Assembly: GCF_014489535.1 (NCBI RefSeq)
Contig: NZ_CP060783.1
Span: forward strand, 620,001 to 684,000
Reading direction: 5' to 3'
From: Diaphorobacter aerolatus
Lineage (GTDB): Bacteria > Pseudomonadota > Gammaproteobacteria > Burkholderiales > Burkholderiaceae_C
DNA: 64,000 bases
The notes below the pieces were generated by a model, which worked only from the letters and a program-made list of their open reading frames with translations, had not been told where the DNA came from and ran no database searches. A program made the position numbers and the translations under genes. Below are positions 18,710-26,815 of the stretch, one piece after another; the stretch's first letter is position 1; each line of letters starts with the position of its first letter.

Positions 18710-19764
18710 TCACTTGTCCAGCTTGCGCGGGTCCAGCGCATCGCGCAACGCGTCGCCCATGAAGGTCAGCAGCAGCAAGGTCATCACCAGCACCACGAAC
18801 GTGGACAGCGAAATCCACCACGCGTCGATATTGTTCTTGCCCTGCGACAGCAGCTCGCCCAGACTCGGCGTGCCGGGCGGAACACCCAGCCCGAGAAAAT
18901 CGAGCGATGTGAGCGCCAGAATGGCCGCCCCCATTCGAAATGGCAGAAAGGTCACCACCGGCGTCATGCTGTTGGGCAGGATGTGGCGCGTGATGATCTG
19001 CCAGTTGCTGACGCCGAGCGCCCGCGCGGCCTTCACGTAATCGAGTTGGCGATTGCGCAGGAACTCGGCGCGCACATAGTCCGACAACCCCATCCACCCG
19101 AACAGCGACAGCAGCACCAGCAGCAAGGTGATGCTTGGCGCGAACACGGCCGAGAAGATGATCAGCAGGTAAAGCTCGGGCATCGACCCCCAGATTTCGA
19201 TGAAGCGCTGAAATGCCAGATCGACCTTGCCGCCAAAGAATCCCTGCACCGCCCGGCCACCACGCCCAGCACCACGCCCACGGCGGTAAGCGCAAGGGCA
19301 AACAGCACGCTCACACGAAATCCATAAATCAGTTGCGCGAGCAGATCACGCCCACGATCATCGGTTCCGAGCCAGTTTTCGGCGGTGGGGCCGGAAGGAT
19401 TGGGCGACTTGGCGAAGTAATTCAGCGTCTCGGGCCCGTAGCGGTTGATCGTGTGGATCGCCCAGTTGCCGTCGCTCGAGAGCTTCTGTTGAATGAACGG
19501 ATCGAGGTAGTCGGTCGGCGTCTGAAAATCCCCGGCGAAGGTGGTCTCCGGGTAGCTGTGCAGCATCGGCACATAAAGCTCGCCTTGGTACTTGACCAGC
19601 AGCGGCTTGTCGTTGGAGATCAGTTCCGCGCCAAGGCTCAACACCACCAGCACGACGAAGAACACCAGGCTGAAGAACCCCAGACGGTTCCTGCGAAAAC
19701 GGCGCCAGGCCCGCTTCGCGGGTGACTGATGTTTGTTCGTGTTGGTGGTAGCGCGCTCGGTCAT
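18710..19764 (-). CDS. yejE: Peptide ABC transporter permease YejE (single-base frameshift)
   Basis: About 351 residues when restored. The N-terminal half (RRFRRNRLGFFSLVFFVVLVVLSLGAELISN, then NWLGTDDRGRDLLAQLIYGFRVS) is typical of DppC/OppC-like permeases. The second half continues VVAG-AVQGFFGGKVDLAFQRF, then EIWGSMPELYLL and the EAA loop region YVKAARALGVSNWQIITRHILPNS. GGG at 19252-19254 must be GGGG to join the two. Inner-membrane subunit pairing with YejB. It is separated from yejB by an opposite-strand DUF2127 gene and a palindromic element, so it must use its own promoter or read-through. Confidence 0.9.
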
Positions 19765-19876
19765 TGCCAATCATTCTATGAGGGTTTACAGACGCCATGT
19801 CGGCATGCCTGCCGACAGGCGAGAACATGGCTGTTGCTCTCCAATCGTGTGCACCGTACAAAAAATACTCCCACAC

Positions 19877-20383
19877 GTGTCATCCAAAGAATCGCGCCTG
19901 CGCCAGGCCATCAAGGCCGTTGCCGTATTCGAGGCGCTCAAGGGTCTGGCTGCGCTGCTCGGATTGCTTGGGCTGCTGAGCCTGCTCCATCACGACCTGC
20001 ATCGCCTCGTGGTGGAGCTGATCGGTCACTTCGGCCTCTCGCCCGATTCGCGTTATCCGCACATCGTCGTCAACGCCGTCGACAAGCTGATCGGCACTCC
20101 CACGCATGCCATCGTGCTGCTCGGCTGTACATACATCGCCATACGCTGGGTCGAGGCCTGGGGACTGTGGCATGACAAGGCGTGGGGCGAATGGTTTGGC
20201 GCGCTTTCGAGCGGCATCTACATTCCGCTCGAAGTCCGGCACATCATGATCGACCGCCATTGGCAAGGCGTGGCCGTGCTCGCGCTCAACGTGGCCTTGA
20301 TGCTGGTGCTGCTGTGGCGCATCCGGGATCGCAAACGTTCGCATGCCGCTGCGCCGTCAGGGACTGTGGTGAACAGGTCCTAG
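19877..20383 (+). CDS. DUF2127 family membrane protein
   Basis: About 168 residues from a GTG start at 19877. Features: RLRQAIKAVAVFEALKGLAALLG, an HHDLHRLVVELIGHFGLSP block, and three or four membrane segments ending ALNVALMLVLLWRIRDRKRS. This is the DUF2127 pattern; no function is known. It sits on the plus strand inside the yej operon, between yejB and yejE. Its TAG stop codon is formed by the CTAG end of the adjacent palindromic element, so the original end of the gene may have been different. Confidence 0.82.
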   Translation: MSSKESRLRQAIKAVAVFEALKGLAALLGLLGLLSLLHHDLHRLVVELIGHFGLSPDSRYPHIVVNAVDKLIGTPTHAIVLLGCTYIAIRWVEAWGLWHDKAWGEWFGALSSGIYIPLEVRHIMIDRHWQGVAVLALNVALMLVLLWRIRDRKRSHAAAPSGTVVNRS

Positions 20384-20556
20384 GGCCTGTTCACGCAACC
20401 CACGGGGTCGCGCAAGCCCGAAGAGTTGTGCAGTCTTGGGCGGTCTGCGGCGTTGCAGTCTCTCACAAGGTACCTACCTTGCTTCGAGCCTGCGCCTTGC
20501 ATCCCATCCCAAGAATGCACAACGCGATCCCCGTGCGTTGGGTGAACAGGCCCTAG
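20380..20556. mobile_element. MITE-like palindromic element
   Basis: 177 bp with perfect 15-base inverted ends: CTAGGGCCTGTTCAC at 20380 and GTGAACAGGCCCTAG ending at 20556. The arms keep pairing inward (CCCACGGGG with CCCCGTGCG, GTTGTGCAGTCTTGGG with CCCAAGAATGCACAAC), so the RNA could fold as one long hairpin. It encodes no protein. Both neighbouring convergent genes (DUF2127 and yejB) take their TAG stop codons from the CTAG ends, which suggests insertion at the junction of the two reading frames. Confidence 0.75.
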
Positions 20557-21602
20557 TCAAACTTGACGCGCGGATCGACCCACACGTAGCAGAGGTCGCT
20601 GACGAGCTTGGTGACGAGGCCAATGAGCGTGAACAGGTACAGCGTGCCCAACACGACCGGATAGTCGCGGCGGATCACGCTTTCATAACTCAGCAATCCC
20701 AGGCCGTCGAGCGAGAAAAGCGTCTCGATCAGCAACGAGCCCGCGAAGAACGCGCCGATGAAGGCCGCCGGAAACCCGGTGATGATGGGAATCAGCGCAT
20801 TGCGGAACACGTGCTTCCACAGCACCTGTTTTTCGGAGAGGCCCTTGGCGCGCGCGGTGAGCACATATTGCTTGCGGATTTCCTCAAGGAACGCGTTCTT
20901 GGTGAGCATGGCCGTCACCGCAAAGCTGCCTGCGACCATGGCTGTGATCGGCAGCGTGATGTGCCAGAGATAGTCGGTCACCTTTCCCATCAGACTCAGC
21001 TCATCCCAATTCGGCGAAGTCAGGCCGCGCAGCGGAAACCACTGCAACTGCCCACCAAAGATTACCAGCAGCGCCACGCCGAGCACGAAGCCCGGTATCG
21101 CATAGCCGACGAGAATGATCAACGTGGTCACGAAGTCGAAGCGCGAGCCCGCGCGCACGGCCTTGGCCACGCCCAGTGGCACGGCCACCAGATAGCTGAT
21201 GAAGAAGGTCCAGAGACCGAGGCTGATCGACACCGGCAGCTTTTCCTTCACCAGCGCCCAGACATCCTTGTTCTGAAAAAAGCTGCGCCCCAAATCGAAA
21301 CGCGCGAACTGACCCAGCATCTGAAAGAAGCGTTCATGCGCGGGCTTGTCGAAACCGTAGAGCTTCTTGATCTGCTCTAGCCGCTGCTTGTCCACCCCTT
21401 GCGCGCCCCGGTACGCCAGGCCACCGCCCTCGCCTGCTCCGCTGTCACCACCACCCATGCCCTGTACACCGGCCTTGGACTCGGCCAGGTATTGTTCGAC
21501 CGGGCCGCCGGGCACGAACTGGATCACCACGAAGGTCAGCAGCAAGACGCCCAGCAAGGTGGGAATCATGAGCAGGAAGCGTTTGAGAATGTAGGCAAAC
21601 AT
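20553..21602 (-). CDS. yejB: Peptide ABC transporter permease YejB
   Basis: 349 residues, intact. It begins MFAYILKRFLLMIPTLLGVLLLTF, the standard start of DppB/OppB-type permeases, followed by a Gly-rich periplasmic insert (GVQGMGGGDSGAGEGGG, about residues 45-62) common in YejB. The EAA loop region YVLTARAKGLSEKQVLWKHVFRNALIP and VWVDPRVKFD end are typical. Inner-membrane channel subunit. It starts 18 bases after yejA. Its stop codon TAG is supplied by the palindromic element, so its last residues could differ from the ancestral protein. Confidence 0.92.
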   Translation of the reverse strand: MFAYILKRFLLMIPTLLGVLLLTFVVIQFVPGGPVEQYLAESKAGVQGMGGGDSGAGEGGGLAYRGAQGVDKQRLEQIKKLYGFDKPAHERFFQMLGQFARFDLGRSFFQNKDVWALVKEKLPVSISLGLWTFFISYLVAVPLGVAKAVRAGSRFDFVTTLIILVGYAIPGFVLGVALLVIFGGQLQWFPLRGLTSPNWDELSLMGKVTDYLWHITLPITAMVAGSFAVTAMLTKNAFLEEIRKQYVLTARAKGLSEKQVLWKHVFRNALIPIITGFPAAFIGAFFAGSLLIETLFSLDGLGLLSYESVIRRDYPVVLGTLYLFTLIGLVTKLVSDLCYVWVDPRVKFD

Positions 21603-21620
21603 GGCTGATTCCGGTTTCGT

Positions 21621-23461
21621 TCAGGGCTTGCCGGGCGTTGCGGTCAGCGGCGGCACGCGCGCCCACCAGTTGCCGATCACCCAGGGCTCGCCGTTGACAT
21701 AGGGTGGCACGATGCCCGGGCGCTCCAGGCGCCAGGCGTTGTAGACCATGCGGTGCACGCCCGAAAAATATTGCGGAATCAAATAATGCTCGGACGCGAT
21801 GATGCGCTCCAGCGCATGGCATGCGGGCAACATCTGCTCCTTGGTCTTGGCGCTCACCATGGCCTTGATCATGGCATCGACGGCGGGATTCTTCACACCG
21901 GGGAAATTTCCAGAATCCTCCTGATCGGCGGCCGCGCTGCCGAAAACGTCGAGGAATTCCTGCCCTGGATTGGTAGTCCCCTGATAGGCGATCGTGGTGA
22001 TGTCGAAATCAAACTTCTGCAGGCGCTGCTGGTACAGCGCAAAGTCCACGGCGCGGAATTTGAGTGTGACGCCGAGCTTCTGCAGATTGCGCATCCACGA
22101 TGAAAAGGTCTTGATGCCAGTTTCGCTGCTGTCCAGATATTCGAGCACCATCGCCTCGCCCTGGGTGTTGCGCAGGACGCCATCACGCACCTCCCAACCC
22201 GCATCCTTGAGCAGCGCCTGGGCGCGCCGCAGATTGTCGCGCAGGCTGGTCGCTCCATCGGTGGTGGGCGGCGCATACATGTCGCCGAACACCGCCTCGG
22301 GCAGATCCTTGCGCCACGGTTCGAGCAAGGCCAGCTCGTCTGCGGAGGGCTTGCCCGTGGTCTCGCACATGGTGTTGCCGAACAGTCCCTTCACGCGCGT
22401 GTAGGAGCCGTAGAACAACTGGCGATTCATCCATTCGAAGTCGAACGCCAACCCCAGCGCCTCACGCACGCGGCGATCCGCGAGCACGGGCCTGCGCGTG
22501 TTCAGCACAAAGCTCTGGAAACCCGAGGGCAGCTTGTTCTGAAACTCGCCCTTGACCAGTTCGCCCGAATCGAATTTTTTGCCGTTGACGCGACGCGCCC
22601 AATCGCCCGCGCTGAAAATGCGCATCAGATCGAACTCGCCCGCTTTGAGCGCCTCGAGCCGCGCCGTGTTGTCCTTGTAGATCTTCACCTGCACGCGGTC
22701 GAAATTGTTCGAACCCTTGATGACGTTCAGGTCGCGCGCCCAGTATTGCGGATCGCGCACGTAGGTGATGTCCTTGCCGAAATTCACCGGGCCGATTCTG
22801 TAGGCTCCGCTTCCGATCGGAATGTCCATCACGACCTGATCGAAGGGCTTGGGCTTGCCGTCCTCCATGCCCCAGTCGCGGCTGAAGATCGGCAGCGCTC
22901 CCACGGTCAGCGGAAGCTCGCGGTTCGGGCTCTTGAAGCGAAAACGCACGCTGCGGTCGCCCAGGATGTCCACGCCCGCCACATCGATGAGCAGCGTCTT
23001 GTAGCCGGGCGAGACATGCGGGCCGACGAGCGTGTCGTAGCTGAACTTCACATCCTGCGCCAACACCGGTTTGCCGTTGTGAAAGCGCGCCCTGGGGTTC
23101 AGCCGAAAGGTGGCCGAGAGTCCGTCAGCGGCGACCTCGACGTCCTCGGCGAGCAATCCGTAGCCCACTCCGGTCTCGTCAAGCGGGGATGTGAGCAGTG
23201 AATCGAACATCATGCTGCCCAGATACGCCGGAGCATTGCCGCGCACGGTGAACGGGTTGTACTTGTCGAACGTGGAAACCCGCAGATTGCTCACCAGCCG
23301 GATCTCGCCGCCCTTGGGCGCATTCACGTTCACATAGGCGAAATGGTCGAAGCCTGCGGGAAGCGCCGGTTCGCCCCACATCGCATAACCGTGCGCCGCC
23401 CACACGGGCACCGTGGACAACAGGCCCACGCCCACAAACCCAAGCTCTTGATTAACCGCAT
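21621..23461 (-). CDS. yejA: Peptide ABC transporter substrate-binding protein YejA (single-base frameshift)
   Basis: Family 5 extracellular solute-binding protein, about 613 residues. ATG at 23461 gives MRLIKSLG; adding one base to CCC at 23439-23441 joins this to [20 protein letters not shown], a complete signal peptide. As written, the leader is lost. The mature protein shows [67 protein letters not shown] and a late [19 protein letters not shown], all typical of YejA. Periplasmic oligopeptide receptor, first gene of the yej set, divergent from fabI with an 86-bp gap. Confidence 0.9.
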
Positions 23462-23547
23462 GCGACAATTCTGCACCAGACGGGCAAAAGCGCTCCTCAG
23501 CGGTTGCGCGCCGTCATCCGATCCGATTTTTTCTGGAGAACAACACA

Positions 23548-24348
23548 ATGGGTTTCCTCGCTGGCAAGAAGCTGCTCATCACGGGCGTGCTGTCCAACCG
23601 CTCCATCGCCTACGGCATCGCCAGGGCCTGCCACCAACAGGGCGCCGAGCTGGCATTCAGCTATGTGGGTGAGCGCTTCAAGGACCGCATCACCGAGTTT
23701 GCCGCCGAATTCAACTCCACGATGATCTACGACTGCGACGTTGCAGATGACGCCCAGATCGAGAAGATGTTCGCCGATCTGTCGGCCACGTGGGGCACGT
23801 TCGACGGCTTCGTGCACTCCATCGGTTTCGCCCCGCGCGAGGCGATTGCCGGCAACTTCCTAGAAGGCCTGAGCCGCGAGGGTTTCCGCATCGCGCACGA
23901 CATCAGCGCCTACAGCTTCCCGGCCATGGCCAAGGCGGCGCTGCCGCACCTGAACGACAAATCGTCGTTGCTGACGCTGTCATACCTAGGTGCGCTGCGC
24001 TCGATTCCCAACTACAACACCATGGGTCTGGCCAAGGCCTCGCTCGAAGCATCGGTTCGTTATCTGGCCGAAGCCGTGGGCCGCACCGCCGATGGTCGTG
24101 CGATTCGCGCCAACGGAATTTCCGCAGGACCGATCAAGACACTGGCCGCATCGGGCATCAAGGACTTCGGCAAGCTGCTGGGCCGCGTCGCCGATGCCGC
24201 GCCGCTGCGCCGCAACGTGACCATCGAGGACGTCGGCAACGTGGCCGCGTTCCTGCTCTCGGACCTCGCGAGCGGCGTCACGGCCGAAATCACCTATGTC
24301 GATGGCGGCTTCAGCCAGACCGCGGGACTGTCCGCGGATCAGGTCTGA
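23548..24348 (+). CDS. fabI: Enoyl-[acyl-carrier-protein] reductase (NADH) FabI
   Basis: 266 residues, intact, full length. It reduces trans-2-enoyl-ACP in the last step of each fatty acid elongation cycle. The nucleotide-binding start [19 protein letters not shown], the [10 protein letters not shown] segment, the catalytic Y-x6-K (YNTMGLAK) and the [16 protein letters not shown] substrate loop are all present. It is the triclosan target type of enoyl reductase. ATG at 23548 follows GGAGAACAACACA. It is transcribed alone, with a hairpin about 70 bases after the stop. Confidence 0.96.
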   Translation: MGFLAGKKLLITGVLSNRSIAYGIARACHQQGAELAFSYVGERFKDRITEFAAEFNSTMIYDCDVADDAQIEKMFADLSATWGTFDGFVHSIGFAPREAIAGNFLEGLSREGFRIAHDISAYSFPAMAKAALPHLNDKSSLLTLSYLGALRSIPNYNTMGLAKASLEASVRYLAEAVGRTADGRAIRANGISAGPIKTLAASGIKDFGKLLGRVADAAPLRRNVTIEDVGNVAAFLLSDLASGVTAEITYVDGGFSQTAGLSADQV

Positions 24349-24375
24349 CGCGACATTGCGCTACGCGCACCGGCA

Positions 24376-24403
24376 TTGATTGACTGATTGACTGACTGAT
24401 TGA
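24376..24403. repeat. Short tandem repeat TGAT/TGAC
   Basis: Imperfect tandem copies of the four-base units TGAT and TGAC directly after fabI. Non-coding; a slippage-prone tract. Confidence 0.6.
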
Positions 24404-24414
24404 TCGTTCTTTTG

Positions 24415-24454
24415 CAGGCCCCGTGAGTTTGCCCGCTCGCGGGCCTTGTTCCTT
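24415..24454 (+). terminator. Possible fabI terminator hairpin
   Basis: GGCCCCGTGAG can pair imperfectly with CTCGCGGGCC over a short loop, followed by TTGTTCCTTT. Reasonable but imperfect intrinsic terminator. Confidence 0.4.
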
Positions 24455-24531
24455 TCCGATCCGGCGCGCGCCACCAACGGCTAAGGGCGCATGCTTGACA
24501 CGGTGGATTCATCGCCAGCAAGATCGTCCAC

Positions 24532-25470
24532 ATGCAGACAACACACACATACGACGTGCTCATCAGCGAGGTCGGCCCGCGCGACGGACTCCAGTCGGTC
24601 GCGCGCACGATGGCAACCGCCGACAAATTCGCGTGGATCGATGCGCTGGTCGCCGCCGGGTTGCAGGAGATCGAAGTGGGCTCGTTTGTCTCGCCCAAGC
24701 TGTTGCCGCAAATGGCGGACACCGCCGATGTGGTCAGGCACGCACGCGGGCATGCGGGCGTGACCATCATGGCGCTGGTTCCCAATCTGCGTGGCGCGCA
24801 GGCCGCGATGCAGGCGGGCGTGCACAAGATCACCATGCCGATCTCCGCGAGCCGCGCGCATTCGCTCGCCAACGTGCGCAAGACTCCCGAGGAAATGGTC
24901 GACGAAGTGCGCCAGATCGCCGCGCTGCGCGACGACATCGCGCCCGGTGTTCATATCGAAGCGGGCATCTCCACCGCCTTTGGCTGCACCTTGCAAGGCC
25001 TGGTGCCCGAGGACGAGGTGATCGCGCTCGCGGTTGCCTGCGTCGAAGCGGGCGTGGACGAATGCGGACTCTCGGACACCACCGGAATGGCCAACCCCGC
25101 GCAGGTCAGGCGGCTGTTCACGCGCCTGATCGCACAGCTTGGTGACAGGGCCGGCGCGGCGCACATGCACAACACGCGCGGCCTGGGACTGGCCAATTGC
25201 CTTGCCGCCCATGAGGCCGGAACCCGCACTTTCGATGCATCGCTTGCGGGCCTCGGCGGATGTCCCTATGCGCCGGGAGCTTCCGGCAACGTGGTGACCG
25301 AAGACCTGGTCTTCATGTTCGAAGCCATGGGCATTCGCACCGGCGTCGATCTCGCGCGCCTGATCGCCGCACGCGAGCCGCTCGCGCTGGGCTTGCCCGG
25401 CGAGCCGCTCTACGGCATGACGCCGCTTGCCGGTCTGCCCAAGGGCTTCGCACCCCAACACTACCGCTGA
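24532..25470 (+). CDS. Hydroxymethylglutaryl-CoA lyase family protein
   Basis: 312 residues, intact. The HMG-CoA lyase fold is shown by ISEVGPRDGLQSVART (metal and substrate site), the HIEAGISTAFGCTLQG barrel strands, AHMHNTRGLGLAN (metal His pair) and the signature GLGGCPYAPGASGNVVTED with its active-site Cys. Family members cleave HMG-CoA or citramalyl-type CoA esters to acetoacetate or pyruvate plus acetyl-CoA. It is followed after 10 bases by a family III CoA-transferase, a common pairing in catabolism of C5-C6 dicarboxylic acids, so the true substrate may be a 3-hydroxy-3-methyl acyl-CoA made by its partner. Confidence 0.88.
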   Translation: MQTTHTYDVLISEVGPRDGLQSVARTMATADKFAWIDALVAAGLQEIEVGSFVSPKLLPQMADTADVVRHARGHAGVTIMALVPNLRGAQAAMQAGVHKITMPISASRAHSLANVRKTPEEMVDEVRQIAALRDDIAPGVHIEAGISTAFGCTLQGLVPEDEVIALAVACVEAGVDECGLSDTTGMANPAQVRRLFTRLIAQLGDRAGAAHMHNTRGLGLANCLAAHEAGTRTFDASLAGLGGCPYAPGASGNVVTEDLVFMFEAMGIRTGVDLARLIAAREPLALGLPGEPLYGMTPLAGLPKGFAPQHYR

Positions 25471-25480
25471 ACAGGCCCAC

Positions 25481-26697
25481 ATGACAGAACAATCACCGCC
25501 CGCATCCACCAGCGATCACACAAGGCTGCCGTACAGCGGCATCCGCGTGGTCGAATTCGTCCACATGGTCATGGGCCCGAGCTGCGGGCTGATGCTGGCG
25601 GATATGGGCGCGGAAGTCATCAAGGTTGAACCCGTCGGCCATGGCCGCGATGGCGATGCCACACGCAAGCTGCTGGGCTCGGGCGCGGGCTTTTTCCCGC
25701 TGTTCAATCGCAACAAGAAAAGCGTCGCGCTCGATCTGCAGACGCCCGAGGGCAAGGAGGCTGCGCTCCGGCTGATCGCCACCGCCGACGTGGTCAGCGA
25801 GAACTTCAAGCCCGGCACCATGCGCAAGCTCGGCCTCGACTACGAAAGTCTCAAGGATCGGTTTCCGCGCCTGATCTACGTGAGCCACAAGGGCTTTCTG
25901 CCCGGCCCCTACGAACACCGCACGGCCCTCGACGAGGTCGTGCAGATGATGGGCGGCCTTGCCTACATGACCGGACGCCCCGGCGATCCGCTGCGCGCGG
26001 GCACGAGCGTGAACGACATCATGGGCGGCATGTTCGGGCCATGGGCGCGATGGCCGCGCTCGCGCAGCGCGAGAAGACTGGCAAGGGCCAGGAGGTGCAG
26101 AGCGCGCTGTTCGAGAACAACGTGTTCCTGATCGGCCAGCACATGATGCAATACGCCGTGACCGGCAAACCCGCGGCGCCGATGCCCGCTCGCATTTCCG
26201 CGTGGGCGATCTACGACGTGTTCGAGGTGAAAGATGGCGACCAGATCTTTCTCGCCGTGGTCAGCGACACGGCCTGGCGAATCTTCTGCGACGCCTTCGA
26301 CCTGCCCAAGCTGCGCGACGATCCGCGCCTGCACAGCAACAACGCCCGCGTGGTTGCACGCGAATGGCTGATCCCGCTGTTGCGCGAGAAGATGGCCCAA
26401 CACAGCTCGGCGCACATTGCAGAGGTGTTCGAATCAAACGGCCTGCCCTTCGCGCCCATCGCCATGCCGCACGAACTGCTCGACGACAGGCACCTCAACG
26501 AAAGCGGTGCGCTGGCCCCTATGGAACTGCCCGATGGCCGCATGACGAAGACGGTGTTGCTGCCGTTGACACTCGACGGCAAGCATCTGGAAGTCCGCCT
26601 GTCGCCGCCCAGGCTCGGCGAGCACAGTCTCGAAATCCTCACGCAACTGGGTTACAGCGCGGAAGAAGCCAAGGCCCTGTCGTCCGGCGAACCATAA
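25481..26697 (+). CDS. Family III CoA-transferase (CaiB/BaiF type, single-base frameshift)
   Basis: About 405 residues when restored. Start at 25481 (MTEQSPP), 10 bases after the lyase. Family features: YSGIRVVEFVHMVMGPSCGLMLADMGAEVIKVEP, FFPLFNRNKKSVALDLQTPEGK, VVSENFKPGTM and LDEVVQMMGGLAYMTGRPGDP. GGG at 26036-26038 must be GGGG, giving GGMFG-AMGAMAALAQREKTGKGQ and the C-terminal half with HLNESGALAPMELPDG. It transfers CoA between carboxylic acids and would activate the acid that the upstream lyase cleaves. Ends just before a strong terminator. Confidence 0.88.
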
Positions 26698-26742
26698 GCA
26701 ACATGCGCCGACGCTGCGGCGCGTGCAATGCAGTGAAGAACG

Positions 26743-26780
26743 AAAAAAACGCCAGGCGGCATGACCGGCTGGCGTTTTTT
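26743..26780. terminator. Bidirectional intrinsic terminator
   Basis: AAAAAAACGCCAG pairs with CTGGCGTTTTTT over a 13-base loop, with A-runs and T-runs at both sides. It lies between the convergent CoA-transferase and decarboxylase genes and can serve both strands. Confidence 0.88.
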
Positions 26781-26815
26781 GAGAGGGGTCGCTGAATCAC
26801 TTCAGCGAATCAGGC

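Noticed and set aside
20384..20552. Small protein inside the MITE-like element
   Set aside because: No start with a ribosome site and the sequence is explained by its inverted repeats.
24376..24403. CRISPR-like repeat
   Set aside because: Units are four bases long without spacers; a simple tandem repeat.
25468..25479. TGAACAGGCCCA resembling the end of the MITE-like element
   Set aside because: Only about ten bases match, there is no paired second end, and it lies in the gap between two operon genes.
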